Assembly: GCF_900497805.2 (NCBI RefSeq)
Contig: NW_020954626.1
Span: forward strand, 6,145,959 to 6,209,958
Direction of reading: 5' to 3'
Source: Vombatus ursinus
Lineage: Eukaryota; Chordata; Mammalia; Diprotodontia; Vombatidae
DNA: 64,000 nucleotides
Position 1 is the stretch's first letter; each line of letters opens with the position of its first letter. Shown here in pieces: positions 21,510 through 34,969 of this stretch. The translations under genes were made by a program, and so were the position numbers. Under the pieces are notes generated by a model that worked only from the letters and a program-made list of their open reading frames with translations, was not told where the DNA came from and searched no databases.

Positions 21510-22630
21510 AGGTCATATTCCTGTGCGTCATCTTTCAACCACTTTCCTAGGGGACACACTGACCCTTCTTGGCATGACTATGCCTATAATGGGGCTATTC
21601 CCTCTACCACTGCTTCCCTCACACAACTGAAATTACCCCAGATACAGTTTCAAGTCATTATATATCTGATTCTCAATCTTGGGTTTTCCAATGTACCTTG
21701 CGGCCATGCTTTCAGTTCTACTCATTTGGAGGTTAAAAACCAACAAAGATAACTGTAATCATCTATTTTTGTTTAACATTTACAATCTCTGTTATCTAGT
21801 AGCTGTCAGATAGTCAGCAAAATGAAATCTGGTGATAACTTCCTTTTTTGTTCAAATTGTTAGCCTGCTTAACCCCATGGTAGAATTTTCTAGTCATCTC
21901 TTCAGTTAGCGTAGCCATTAAGGTATAGTCACTGAACATCTCTAAAGACATCTTTCAGAAACCTGCAATAAGATCACTTACTGAATACACAATGATGTTT
22001 CTAAAGCCCTGATGGAGAAATTTACCTTTTCTTACCAGGCTTCATCTCCTAGGGAATAGATCAAGTCATTATTTTGTGACAAGCCCAAAAGTTCAATACC
22101 AACTAATTCTATAATTTCATCTTTGTAAATTCTAGGTTATGACAACCTCAGTTAATCTTTGACATCTTAACTTTGCTTAGTAATAAAATACATTTGGCCA
22201 TTCTGCCATTATCCCTTCTTAATTTGTCCTAATATGAGTTCCCTAATATTGTCCCTAATATGAGTTACAAACCACACCTGCCTGATAATTCTAACTCTCC
22301 ATATAGAAACTATATATTTCTTGTAAAATTCAAGTCATCCTAGGAGAATCTCCATGTATGCAAATGAGACAGATGCACTGAATGACTTCCATTTACTTTT
22401 CACTTTACAGTGATAAAAAGCTTTAGCCATTCAATGAGAAAGATGTATTTCAGGAAGAAAACTTTTTCCCAGTCTAAAAGCAATGCCTATCATTGTCTGT
22501 TGCTGTCAGGAGTTATGTCAGAGGTTATTCAAATCATGATGAACTCGGATTCTTGTGAGGAAATGTTACATATCTGGTTTGTGGCCTTTACCTGGAAAAA
22601 AAAGACTTGTAAATTATGACTAGATAATAC
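21510..22630. other. No recognised gene or repeat
   Basis: About 1.1 kb of unique-looking AT-rich DNA. Open frames at 21450-21752 and 22410-22619 (+) have no family features. Confidence 0.5.
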
Positions 22631-22634
22631 CTCA

Positions 22635-24926
22635 TTTGATTTTTGTTAATATTTTATTTGTTCCCAATTACACATAAAAATTTTGAGTTTCAAATTCTCT
22701 TCATCCCTCTCTTCCTCCCCTCTATCTTGAGATGGTGAGCAATTTTATTTAGGTAATACATGTGTAGTCATGCAAAATATATTTCCATATTAGTCTTTTG
22801 TGAAAGAAAACACAGACTAAAAAAATAGAAAAAAAATAAAGAAATAAAAAATAGTATGCTTTGATTCTCATTCAGACTCCATCAGTTCTTTCTTTGGAAG
22901 TGGATATCATTTTTCATTATATGTCCTTTGGAATTGTCTTGAATCTTTGTATTGCTGATAGCTAAATCATTCACAGTTGATCATTGTTATAATATTGCTG
23001 TTGTTGTGTACAATGTTCTCCTAGTTGTGCCCACTTCACTTTGCATCAGTTCACGTAAGACTTTCCAAGTCTTTCTGAAAGAATCCTGCTCATCATTTCT
23101 TATACCATAATAATATTCCAATACATTCATATACCACAGCTTATTCAGTCATTCTCCAATTGATAGGCATCCCCTCAATTTCCAGTTCTTTGCCACCACA
23201 AAAAGAACTGCTATAAATATTTTTGTACAAATAGGGTTTTTTTTTCTTTTTTAAAAATTTCTTTGGGATACAGATCTAGTAGTGTTATTACTGGGCCAAT
23301 GCGTATGCAGTTTTATAGCCCTTTGGGCATAGTTCCAAATTGCTCTCCAAAATGGTTGGGTCAGATCTCAACTACACCAGGAGTGCATGGAGTCCTCCTT
23401 TCCCCCTCTCCCTTCCAACATCCACCATTTTCCTTTTCTATCTTATTAGTCAGTCTGATAGGTGTGAAGTGGTGCCTCAGAGTTGTTTTAATGTGCATTT
23501 CTCTAATGAAGAGTGATTTAGACCATTTTTCATATGACTGTAGATAGCATTGATTTCTTCATCAAAAAACTACCTATTCATATCCTTTCACTCCTTATCA
23601 ATTGGGGAATGACTTGTATTCTTATCAATTTGACTCCGTTCTCCACATATTTGAGAAAGGAGAGAAACTTGAGAAACTTGCTACAAAAATCTTTCCCCAG
23701 TTTTCTGCTTTCCTTTTGCTCTTGGCTGCATTGGTTTTGTTTGTACAAAACTTTTTAAATTTAATGTCATCAAAATTATCCATTTTGCATACCATAATGT
23801 TCTCTACCTCTTGATTGGTCATAATTTCTTCATTTATCCATAGATCTGACAGATAAAAAATTCCATCTTTCTCTAATTCGTTTATGATATTACTCTTTAT
23901 GTTTAAATCATGTACCCATTCTGGCCTTATCTTGGTTTATAATGTGAGATATTGGTCTTTACCTAGTTTCTGCAGAACAGCTTTCCAATTTTCCCAACAG
24001 TTTTTGTCAGATAGTGAGTTCTTGTCCCAAAAGGTGGAACCTTTGAGTCTATCAAACATTAGATTAGTGTGGTCATTACCAACCATGTATTGTGTACCCA
24101 GTCTATTTCACTGATCCACCACTCTGTTTTTTAGCCACTACCAGATTGTTTTGATGCTTATAACTTTGTAATATAGTTTGAGATCTATAACTACCAGGCC
24201 ACCTTCTTTCACATTTTTTCATTATCTCCCTTGATATTCTTGACCTTTTGTTCTTCCAGATGAATTTTATTATTTTTCTAATGCTATAAAATAATTTTGG
24301 TAGTTTGATTGACATGGCACCAAATAAGTAAATTAACAGGTAGAACTGTCATTTTATTATATTGGCTTGGCTTACCAATCAGCAATTAATATTTTTCCAA
24401 TTTTTCAAGTCTCATTTTATTAGTGTGAAAAGTGTTTTGTAATTGTGATCAAATAGTTCCTGAGTTTGTCTTGACAAGTAGACTCACAAGTATTTATACT
24501 GTCTACAATTATTTTAAATGGAATTTCTCTATGTCTTGCTGCTGGACTTTGTTGGTACTATACAGAAATGCTAATGATATATTTGGCTTTACTTTATGCT
24601 AAGCAACTTTGTTAATTATTTCAACTAGTTTTTTAGTTGATTCTCTCAGATTCTCCAAGTGTATCATATCATCTGTAAAGAGTGATAGTTTTGTTTCCTA
24701 ATTGCCTTTTCTAATTCTTTTAATTTATTTTTCTTGTTTTACTACAATAGCTAGCATTTCTAGTACAATATTGAATAATAGTGGTGATAATGAGCATACT
24801 TGCTTTACTCCTAATTTTATGGAGAAGGCTTCTAGCTCAACACCATTACAGATAACGCTGCTAATGGTTTTAGATAAATCCTACTTGTCATTTTAAGAAA
24901 AGCTCCATTTATTCCTATGCTCACTA
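22635..24926 (-). mobile_element. L1 LINE, 5'-truncated (3'UTR and ORF2 3' half)
   Basis: Minus-strand L1 with its 3' end at the left (acatgtgtagtcatgcaaaa is the reverse of the 3'UTR) and its 5' truncation at about 24926, where a MIR begins. The translation gives ORF2 C-terminal text, for example KIIKFIWKNKRSRISREIM (24103-24315) and FKKFCTNKTNAAKSKRKAE (23625-23822), and further right the reverse transcriptase region around GDNEHTCFTP-like antisense text. Several frame breaks; middle-aged. The same protein region occurs at 61047-61812. Confidence 0.88.
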
Positions 24927-25140
24927 GCTGAATAGGCAAGTGACTTAACCTCTCTCAGCCTCAGTGTTTCCAATTGCAAAAGGAGAATAATAATAGCACC
25001 TTTCACAAGGTTGTTAAGAAGATCAAATTAGATTGCACACATGCACACACACACAGACATAATCTTAAACCTCTATACGAATGTCAGCTGTAATTATTAT
25101 GTTTGGAGTCAGAGGTCATGGTTCTAAAGCCTGGCTCAGC
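24925..25140 (+). mobile_element. MIR-family SINE
   Basis: Shows gcaagtgacttaacctctct, cagcctcagtgtttcc and aataataatagcacctttca, with acacac microsatellite growth near 25035. A second partial MIR-like head (tttggagtcagaggtcatgg) lies at 25102-25140. Confidence 0.6.
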
Positions 25141-27088
25141 TACTTAATAGATACCTATGACTGACTAGGAAGAGAGGTGTGAGGAGCAAAGAACTCTTCA
25201 TTCCACTTAGTTTCAGGTTAAAGGGGAATGGAATGTGGCGTTTCTTGGAAGTAGAGCCCAACGCCACTTTTGGGTCACTGACCAAACATTTGTCAATTGT
25301 ACTGTAAGCTTTTCTGAGATTCAGCAGTTACTGTTGTCATTAGAGGAAAGAAACCCTAGTGACCTTGTATATACTGCCTATATTACCCATGTATCACCTA
25401 CCCCCTTACACCTACATCCCCAGAAAAGTGACATCAAGTTTAAGGTACCTTGTAGGTTATCACCCACTCAAAATCATGGCTTCCAGCTCCCCCTAACAAG
25501 TATATATTTTTACTAACCAGATGAGGGATACATTAGTCCAAAATAAAAGACATTTAACCAAACTACACGCAAATAAAATGACTAGAAAAGATGCCCTCCC
25601 ACTTTGAGTTCTATCTCCCACAGTTGACCATACCACCAATAGAGTAAAAGACATTTATGTAGAAAATACACATGAACAGGGAACATGTATGAAGGCACAT
25701 ACTTCAGGAACCCATGTGGATGGAGCACACCTGGAAGAAACACACAGAGAGGACATTCTTGGCTATGATACTATGACATATGTGTGATATATATAGTATG
25801 ATACTACACATGCTATGATATGTGTGTCTGGAGAGATTCGTGCCTCCAATTGTGTAAGGCTGATATCCTTTAGAGGTGACATTGTCCTATCCTTTCCTGC
25901 TCTATGCTGGTTATTGTGTTTCTCTTCTCTACTGAATACCTCCTATTCTCCCTCTGCTGGAAATATCCACTGCTTTCTCCATTGACTTTTTGGGCTCCAA
26001 GCTGCTTTCTGCTTCCATTTAGCACCACCTTCTGAGCTTTAGCTCTTCAGGGCCATCTGTTAAGCTATATGCTTCCATCTACTAAGGTACAGAAGCTATG
26101 AAACTCCCCATGACAAAGGTAAGCCGACATTCTTTCTAGCACATAGCTGCTAAGTCTCTGAGCTACCATAATTAACCAAATAGCTAACAAAAATGCCTAA
26201 TTCGCTCCTAGACTAAGAGGATATCTATTCTTTTAACTACTCTTTTTTTTCTTCTGGGATAGACACAGTCCTTGGTTCCAGACAACTGATTTAGGGTTAG
26301 AAAATTCCCTTAATGCCTTTTTAACTCCTGTCCTATATTTGATCAGAAGCTTATATCCTTAAAACCCATTTTAAGCACTCTACTCAAAAAACTCCACAAA
26401 ACTATGCAGAAGCTAGGGCAGTGGAACCCATCTTGCTCTAAAAGCATGAAGATGAAGTCAGGACAAAAGTCCAGATGAAAGGCACTTTTCATCTTTTGTT
26501 ATACTTATCTGCCAGTAACTAAAAGCTGATTCTCTTGTGTCTACCTCCACCCAAAACACAAGTATGGTAACTCTGCACACTCTTTAAGATTTCCAGGGCC
26601 TAATTTCTGTGCACACCTAACCAAAGACATATTGTTCTTATTTTCGGACATAAATAGCTATATTGCTTAAAATATATTAAGACAATTCCTAAGCAAAAGC
26701 CTATATAATAATATAAATATTGAATACTCAATGAAATAATGAAAATATGCCAATACACTCCAAGTTTGCTGAGGCTCTTTTTGACCTTCATCTAATTCAA
26801 CTAGTCTCTAGGCTTAAAGAGATTAAGATAAATTCTGCAACTAGGAAATTTCAAGGTAGCCTTAGGAACCAATGTTAAGTTCAGTTTACTTTATACTATG
26901 ATACCTTCTTCCCCTGTGAGACAGGGAACATGAAGGATCATCTCACTTTGTTATTTTTTTTACTGGGTCAAGAAAGGAAGAAAAGTGACTCAAAGATAAC
27001 CAAATTGAAACAATTAAAACATAGCATACATACCTGTACAAGTTAACATATTCAATACTCAAGATGGTAAGTTCATACCAATACAGAA
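25141..27088. other. No recognised gene or repeat
   Basis: Nearly 2 kb of unique-looking DNA. The 93-codon open frame at 25235-25516 has no domain or close family features. A small tatgata-rich patch lies at 25760-25830. Confidence 0.5.
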
Positions 27089-27089
27089 A

Positions 27090-27600
27090 AATATTTATAG
27101 TCACACTTCTATAGCCAATACAGTAGATAATCATCAATTGTCACATGGCCAAAACAATGGTAGTACATAACTGTAACAGAATACTGCACTGTAAGAAATT
27201 ATAACTATGAAGAATATGAAGAAGAATGGTGAAGCATAAGTTGATGCAAACTGAAGCAAACAAAATCAGGGAAACAACATATACAATGAATACAACAACA
27301 TAAATGGGAAGAACAAAATTGAAAGTAAATACTGCATGATTATAATGACCATGATTGTCCCTGAAAGGACAAAGATGGCAATGTACCTTGCTCCTTTCTT
27401 AGCAGAAGCAGTGAACTATGAGTGAAAATTCATATAATGTTAGATTTTACTAATATGCCAGTTAATTTTGTGCAACTTTTTTTTCTCTTTTAACAAATTT
27501 CTTCATAAAGGACAACATTATGGATGAGGAAAGAAAAGGATATATTAAGAAATAAAGGTGATATAAGAAACAAAAAATAAGATTAAAGATTAAAAAAAGT
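27090..27600 (+). mobile_element. L1 LINE, 3' end
   Basis: Follows the L1 3' order seen elsewhere here: gaatactgcactgtaagaaa, ttgatgcaaactgaagcaaa, the aacaacatatacaatgaata block and a T-rich 3'UTR, ending in an A-rich tail. Strongly decayed. Confidence 0.65.
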
Positions 27601-28868
27601 GGGAAGCTCAGACTACAAATAATGCTTCAGAAATACTGGAATAGAATTCATGCTACTGGGGTCACCATATTGTAAGGGTGTGTCTGTTTAGACTTTGGCA
27701 AAGTGGAAGGTCTTAAGGGGCAAAGAAAGATTTTTTTTTCATTGCTCTATGTTACAAAAATGTTTGTTTTGTTCTGTGAATTGAAAATTTTAAAAAATAA
27801 TTAAAAAGGGAGATGATGAAATGTAAGGGAGAGGCCTTTCAAGGCATTACTTAAGAATTCTATACCTTGTAGGTGTCTAAGGTTTTGAAAAGATAATATG
27901 GAAAGTCCATCAGAGACATGGAACTTTCCCCCACTGACTTTGCCTCACTACGTTAGTCTCAAACCATTTATTAGACCCAATAGTAATCTGGTAACCACAA
28001 CGAGGGCATTACTATTAAGTAGAATGAGGTACCTCATTGAGGTAAGCCTCCTCTGAACTATGAAGAACTGGCAAACAAGAGAAGCAATACTTCTCCCAGC
28101 TCCAGACTAGGAGGAAAGAAACTTTAGAGACATACAGCCCTGAAGAAACAGACATGAAAAGGCTTCTGTAAATCTTAGTCTAAAGGTCTTGGCTCTTTCT
28201 GAAAGAACACAGTAGCATGTCAACTAAAAACAGCATTGCAGTGAGTGGGCCCCCAAAGGCTACTACAACCTATTAATACAATCAAAACTAGCTGGGGTGA
28301 TAAGGCCTTTGTCACAGGGAGCTGAAATTCAGAGGGAGGTACTTGCTCTCATTCAGCATCATGGAACAGATAAACAGCACTTAGGTAACAGAATTCTTAG
28401 TTAAAATAAAGCTAAGCCCTTCTCCACTCCATACTATACACCCCTCAGCAGTTTACTCAGCAGCAACCACAATTGAGCCAAGTGTCTTTCCTCTCCTCTC
28501 AACTGAATTTCTCCTTAAAAGTTGATCTGAGTTTTGCACCACATGCTCCCAGTGCAAAAATGGCTAATTAAGGTTCTGGCTACTAGAAGAGGGAAAAGCA
28601 TTACAGTATTCTGACTTGTTCATTGAACTATGGTACCTAATAAGCCATGAATTCCACTGGGTTCTAAATTCTCTAGTTCATATACTTCATAATGGAGAAG
28701 GATAGCCTGAGTCAGCAGTTTTCCTAATCCTTTAGATCTGTCAAAAAACTGGATGTGGTATTATCCTGAACAAAACAAAGGTTACTTTCACTGAAGGCAA
28801 AAGTAAGGGCATGTAGTATTTGATGACAAAAATGATACAACATTCATATTTATATATAATTTATTATT
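27601..28868. other. No recognised feature; possible L1 3'UTR scrap at the left
   Basis: 27720-27830 has the T-run and aaaaataattaaaaaggg of an L1 3' end; the remainder is unique-looking. No coding frame. Confidence 0.45.
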
Positions 28869-28869
28869 A

Positions 28870-29108
28870 TAAATAACTAGCATTTTCCTAACACTTAAGG
28901 TTTGTAAACACTTTACATATGTTATCCTTACAACAACCCTGTGAGATAGGTGCTATTATTGTCCCCATTTTACAGTTGGGAAAACAGGTCCAGAGAGGTT
29001 AATTAACTTGTGCAGAGTCACACAACTAATAAATGTCTAGGTAGGGTTTGAACTCATCTTCTTGATTAACTCCAAGTCCTATGTTCTACCCACTGTGCCT
29101 CCTAGTTC
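28870..29108 (-). mobile_element. MIR-family SINE
   Basis: Almost complete minus-strand MIR: aactagcattttcctaacac, ctgtgagataggtgctatta, ttgtccccattttacagttg and agagtcacacaactaataaa, with the reversed head at ctacccactgtgcctcctag. Confidence 0.82.
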
Positions 29109-29109
29109 A

Positions 29110-29205
29110 ATAAACATACACACATATATATACATACATATATCTATAGCTATATCTGTATCCATATCTATATAGGGAGTGTATATGTGTGTGTATACAC
29201 ACACA
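29110..29205. repeat. (TATA/CATA)n microsatellite
   Basis: Degenerate tacata and tatctata repeats ending in (tgtg)n and (acac)n. Confidence 0.8.
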
Positions 29206-29655
29206 GAGGTCCAGGGAGGGTGTTTTGGTTTGGAAAACCTCAAAAATGGTGAATGAAAACCAGAGTGGAGTAGACTAGCATAACCCTTTCCCAGTAGGAA
29301 TGAAAGTATAAATTAGATTATGGTTTCAGAACTGAAAAATGGTAAGGGATGAAGGGTGAGGGCAGATTCATAGTGGCAAGGAAGAAAATGACTGAAATGT
29401 AAAAGGAAGCATGGCAGGAACCCATCTGTGAAGCATGTAGCAAAACACATGATCTTTGAAATAGAGGGTTCAAAAGCAAAGTTTCAATCAACAAGATGGT
29501 CAAAATGACATGTTATTATAAATGTGATTATATGTACTCATACACATAAGTATGTATTCAGTACATAATTACATTCATATATGATTTTATGCACATATAT
29601 ACATTGAACGCGTAATCATTAATGCTCTAATGGCTGACTGATGAAATGTATATAT
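29206..29655. other. No recognised feature
   Basis: Unique-looking DNA. The minus frame at 29318-29503 has no features. Confidence 0.4.
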
Positions 29656-29728
29656 GTATGCTTAGAGGAAGGGAGAGGGAGAGAAGAAGAGGGAGAGAGA
29701 GGGAGGGACAGAGAGAGAGAGAGAATGA
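29656..29728. repeat. GA-rich simple repeat
   Basis: Purine tract with (gagaggga)n and (ga)n. Confidence 0.85.
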
Positions 29729-29769
29729 ACATATGCACATATGGAGGGAGATAGAAGAATGATGATCGA

Positions 29770-30178
29770 TAGTAATGGTGGAATGGAAAGTAATAGGGCA
29801 GCTCTGTGGTGCAATGGATAGAGTTCCAGGCCTGGACTCAGGGAAGACTCATTTCCCTAAGCTCAAAATCAGGCCTCATACACTCACTAGCTATGTGACC
29901 TGGGCAAGTCGATTAACCCTGTTTGCTTCAGTTTCCTCATCTGCAAAATGAGCTGGAGAAGGAAATGGCAAACCATTCCTGTATCTCTGCTAGGAAAACC
30001 CCAAATGGGGACCCAAAGAGTCAGATATGACTAAAGAACAATGGAAAGTAAGTTGGGTTAAAATTCTGGCCTCAATGCTTTCTTAGCAGTGGGATCTTGA
30101 GCAAATCACTTTATCTTTCTAAATCTCAATCTTCATCTATAAAATGGGAATAAAAATACTATCTACCTCATAAAGATA
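29770..30178 (+). mobile_element. MIR-family SINE split by a younger SINE
   Basis: The head side lies at 29770-29793. The remainder resumes at 30040 with ttctggcctcaatgctttct, gatcttgagcaaatcacttt and cttcatctataaaatgggaa. The younger SINE at 29794-30039 sits between them. Confidence 0.65.
29794..30039 (+). mobile_element. tRNA-derived SINE with RTE-like tail, inserted in a MIR
   Basis: Head agggcagctctgtggtgcaa, body gctggagaaggaaatggcaa, tail gggacccaaagagtcagata. The 12-bp direct repeat aatggaaagtaa lies at 29782-29793 and 30040-30051, a clean target-site duplication. Confidence 0.9.
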
Positions 30179-30194
30179 TGAACACTCTCACCAG

Positions 30195-30480
30195 TCACCT
30201 AGGCTCACTCTCACTCTCCCCATACATACATTTGGTTACCAAATCTTGTGATTTCTACTTTCACAGCATAAATCCCCTTCCTTCCACTTACACAGCTATC
30301 ACTCCAGTTAAGCTCTTGGTCACCTAATGCCTGAAACTACTGAAGTGCCGCTGGCTTCTCATTGATCTCCTTGCCTCAAGATGGCCTCAATGTTCTAATA
30401 TATTTTCCAAATTTTCCTATTACATCCTCAAATATATCCTCTGGATATTCCTAAAGGATATATATCTCACTTATCACTAC

Positions 30481-30520
<40 letters not shown>

Positions 30521-31025
30521 TGTCAATGGTTCCCTATTACCTCTAGAATGAAAGAGAAAGGTTTTTGTATTCAAAGCTCTTCACAACCTGACCCCTTCCA
30601 GCCTCCAGACAATTTTCTCCCCTGTTAACTATGATCTAGTTGTACTAGCTTACTCACTATTCCTTATATAATATTTTATCACCTACCTCCATTCCTTTGC
30701 ATTGGCTGTCCCCCAGCTTGATGTCTAGAATGGTCTCTCACCTCATTTCATCCTCTTAGAATTTCTGGCTTCCTTTCAAGGCTCATCGCAAGTGTTACCT
30801 TTCACAGGAAATATTTTCCAGTCCCCCATCTCCACCCCAATTGCCCTTTCTCCTCAAAAGTTATCTTTCATCAGGACTGTATGTATACTTTATATAACTA
30901 TTTATTTGTAAGCCAGTAAGTTACTTGGAGACAGAAACTGATTTTGCTTTTCTTGGTATACCAATGCCTAGTATGGTGCCTGCATATAGTACCCATTTAA
31001 TTAATATTCGTTGATTAATCAAATT
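30195..31025 (+). mobile_element. L2 LINE, 3' part
   Basis: Long L2: accaaatcttgtgatttcta, the ggtttttgtattcaaagctc region, ctccattcctttgcattggc and tgaagcc-type processing blocks, then atgcctagtatggtgcctgc and the attcgttgattaat end. A (CA)n lies inside. It is the longest L2 in the window. Confidence 0.82.
30481..30519. repeat. (CA)n microsatellite within L2
   Basis: About 19 CA units with no interruption. Confidence 0.92.
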
Positions 31026-32699
31026 TTCTGTTAGGAAAGTGCTCTGTAAGTTTTTAAAAGACTGTATCAATATATGATGAATTTAATGTATATTTAAAGT
31101 GCCCTTCTCCCCATCCTTCAAATATATTGTTTCCCAATTATAAATATGATTCAGTAATGTCAAGGAAGAGAAATATTCTGAAGTTATATTTAAACCTTTA
31201 GATATAAACAATAACTATTTTATTCCAGCTTACAAGAAATACTTAATCAAAGTCATTAAGATAACAAGTAAATGATATAATCCTATTGTTTAACCCTTAG
31301 ATAGATAACTGAAAAAGCACCAATCATAGGCTATGAGTTAGATCACATGGTGGATCACATGGCTGAGGACACAGAACCAATAAAGTAGTACTACTACCCT
31401 GAGTGCTGTTCCCCACCACAAAAATTTTAATTACCTTTAAATTCCTCAGTGTTCTTACTGAGGTACTTCACAGTCTAGAAGTACACATTGCAGGCTAATT
31501 CTTTAGCTTTGTGTTTACTTGTTTTCTGAAATGGAATCCCCAGTAGGGAAATTTCAGAAAAGATTTTATCTCTAACTATTTTACGCTAAACTGAAATCTG
31601 GTTATATTTTAGCGATTTTTATGATCAACTCATCAGAGCAGAGCCTTTATATATTCCTTGAAAAGTCCAGAACTTAGTGAGTTAGATCACACTTCATAAA
31701 ACTTCCAATGGAAGTTTATTAGAGATAAACATACTTAGGCTGCATTTGAAATGAAAGCCACTTAAAATAAATCTCATATGTAGAACTTGCGGACAACCCT
31801 TGCTCCACAGTGTAAGTGTACCAGGGAATAAATGGCCGCTAACCCAATCTCAAGGTCCACATCCCTGAAAACCATAGCTCATGAACTCCCCCGATGTGTT
31901 TACCTCTAGTAGTTGGCCAAAGACATAAAACAGTCAAAACAAAGGCTTTTAAAGAAATATTATAAGAAAAGTAGTATGATGTTCCCACCAAAGTATATGA
32001 CATTAGTAAGAAGAATAGATATATAATGGGAGGTAGCCAAGGTACCCACGAGAAATGGACACTCATGTCTCTGATTCTTTACAACTACTCTTTTCTAGTG
32101 AAGTCACTGCAAAGTTCCCTTCTGGTCTGTGGTCTCTGCTGTTTACTGCCTGACCAGATGCCTGCTGTATACACAGTCTCTTCCAGGTGCTGGTTGGCTA
32201 TTTCTTGCTTAGGGAAAAGCAGGTCCTGCCATGTTTTCTTAATTCTTTAGCTTTTTTTTTTTAAAGGCAGAAATACTTGCCTGACAACTAACAAGAAAGC
32301 TCCTCTGCTTATTCCATAGGTGAGGCATCCAAACTCCCTGCAAAAAGATACTTAGCTTTGGATACCAGGCTCTTTAAAACAAAGAGAAAACCCCTTCTCA
32401 GCTAGCTAATGCCTCCTGATTTTGTCCTTTTTCTCACATAAGAGAATAGTGTTATCTTCTCTTGCTAAGTCAGGGAGAGGGAACACACAATTGGGAGGTA
32501 AATCAGAAACATTCTCCCTCATACAGACATAATTTAAGAGGAGAAGGGGAAAGTTTTCTTCATTTCCTCAACCTAAATGTGTGGCTCTGAGAGTGTGGTA
32601 AAAAAAAAAAATGAAGAGTTTGAGGAGGTTGGAGGAGGGAGGAGGGGGAGGGAGGGAGAGGATCAAGGGAAGTGTGTTGCCTTAAAAGTAGAAACTTAG
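31026..32699. other. No recognised gene or repeat; purine-rich end
   Basis: About 1.7 kb of unique-looking DNA. The last 70 bases (32625-32699) are GGA/GGGA-rich and lie directly upstream of an L1 5' end. Confidence 0.5.
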
Positions 32700-32722
32700 G
32701 GGGAGGGGGGTGCAGGGTGAAG

Positions 32723-32731
32723 CCAAGATGG
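32723..32731 (+). promoter_or_regulatory. YY1-like site at the L1 5' end
   Basis: CCAAGATGG about 10-20 bases from the 5' end of the L1, the same position as in the other two L1 5' ends here and in human L1. Confidence 0.45.
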
Positions 32732-33248
32732 TGGAGAAAATCCAGGAAGTTGCTTGAGCTCTCCACAGTTTCCCTCAGAAACAATGTTAAATCAAGCCTC
32801 TAAAGAGATTCTGGAGTGACAGAACCTACAAAAAGAATTTTTGAAACAATTTTCCAGCTCAAGATAAAGTAGAAAGACTTCAGGGAAGGTCTGTCTCACT
32901 TGGGTAAAAGGGAAGTGCAGCCCAGCACAGACAGTGTCTGGGTAAGCCAACAGGAAACTCTTAGCCAAAGCACAGCTCAGCACTGAGGGTCCTCAGTCCT
33001 GGCTCAGCAGGCCAACTGTGAGGCCTCCAGACCAAGCAAAAGGCAAAATGATAGCCCAGAACCCTCAGCACAACAGATGTGACTAGGCCAGGCCACCCCA
33101 ATGCAGTGGGCAAGCCACCAGCACCTGAGGCCCCAGCACAGAAAGCCAATGACCAGGCCCCTGGCCCCCAGCACAAGAAGCTTGGGACAGTGCCCCCTGT
33201 GTCTCAGGAGAAGAGCTTAACTTTAAAAGTCATGAAAGAGACTAAAAA

Positions 33249-34325
33249 ATGAGCAAAAACCAGAAAAGAGCCCTGACCACAGAAAGCTATTTTGGTGACA
33301 AGGAAGATAAAAACACAAACTCAGATGAAGACAACAATGTCAAAATACCTACATGTGAAGCCTCAAAGGGGAATATGAATTGGTCTCAAGCCTAAAAAGC
33401 CTTCTTGGAAGAACTCAAAAAGAGTTTTTAAAAATCAAAAAAGAGTGGTAGAAGAAAAATTGGGACAAGAATTGAGAATTATACAAGAGAGAGTCAACAG
33501 CTTGGAAAAGGAATCACAAAAAATTAACTGAAGAAAACAATTCCCTAAAAGATACAATTGGCCAAATGGAAAAAAAAATCCACTGAAAAAACAACTCCAA
33601 GAACTGGCCAAACAGAAAAGGAAGTACAAAAGCTAAATGAAGAAAATTATTTCTTAAAAATTAGAATTCAGCAACTGGAAGCTAATGACTCTATAAGATA
33701 TCAAGAATCAATCAAACAAAACCAAAAGAATGAAAAAAATAGAAGAAAATGTAAAATACCTCACTGGAAAAACAACTGATGTAGAAAACAGATCCAAGAA
33801 AGATAATTTTAGAATTATTGAACTACAAGAAAGCCATGATCAAAAAAAAAAAAAACCCACTGGATAGTATCTTTCAAGAAATTATCAAGAAAAACTGACC
33901 TGATATTCTAGAACCAGAGGGTAAAATAGTAATTGAAAAAATTCACTGATCACCTCCTGAAAGAGATCCCAAAATGAAAACTCCAAGAAATATTGTAGGC
34001 AAATTCCAGAATTGTCAGGTCAAGAAGAAAAGATTGTAAGCAGCCAGAAAGAAATAATTCAAATATCAAGGAGCCACAGTCAAGATTACACAGGACTTAG
34101 CAACTTCTACATTAAAGGATCAAATGGCTTGGAATATGATATTCCAGAAGGCAAAGGAGCTTGGATTACAACCAAGAATCAACTACTCAGCAAAAACTGA
34201 GTACAATCCTTCAGGGGAAATGATGAACATTTAATGAAATAGGGGACTCTCAAACTTTCCTAATGAAAAGATCAGAGCTAAACAGAAAATTTGATCTTCA
34301 AATACAAGACCCAAGAGAAGCATAA
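33249..34325 (+). pseudogene. L1 ORF1, decayed
   Basis: The ATG at 33249 begins MSKNQKRALTTESYFGDKED, then KGNMNWSQA before an early stop. Downstream pieces show the coiled coil (KEVQKLNEENYFLKIRIQQL near 33620), a diverged RRM section near 33780-33860, and the C-terminal domain near 34090-34290 (SRSHSQDYTGLSNFYIKGSN; LDLQIQD-like text). Frame and stop breaks are scattered, so no full ORF1p can be made. Compare the better copy at 58997. Confidence 0.8.
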
Positions 34326-34969
34326 AAAGGTAAACAGGAAAAAAAAACATTTTATTCAATAAGGTTAAACTGTCTACATCCCTACAGAGGAAGATGATAC
34401 TTGTAACTCTTGAGAACTGTATCTCTATTAGGGTAGTTAAAAGGAATATACATAGATAGAGTGTATGGGTATAAGTTGATTGTGATGGGACAATATAAAA
34501 AAATTAAGGGGTGAAAAAAGAATCATGCTGGAAGAAGAGTAAAGGAAAAGGCAAGATAGGGTAAATTATATCACATGTAGGTGTGAAAAACACCTGTTAC
34601 AATAAAGGGAAAGAAGAGAGAAGGTGAGCATTGCTTGAACCTTGAACCTCTCATTGGATTTGGGTCAAAGATGGAATAACATACATGATCAGCTGGGTAT
34701 AGAAATTTATTTTACCGTATAGGGAAGAAGTATGAGGGGAAAGGGGAAACAAAAGGAAGAATGAGGGAGGCTCATAGAAGGGAGGGCAAAAGGAAGGACA
34801 GAAGTAGGAGGGAAAGAAGAAAAAAGGGAGGGGGGCTGATAGAATGAAGGACAAATTGAGGGAGGTGGTAGTTAGAAGCAAAACACTAGTGAGGAGGGAC
34901 AGGGAAAGGAGAAAGAAAAGTATAAAGAGGGAAAATAGGATGGAGGGAAATACACAGTTAGTAATCGTA

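Noticed and set aside
25235-25516. 93-codon plus frame
   Set aside because: No domain or membrane or signal feature, and nothing in the surroundings suggests a gene.
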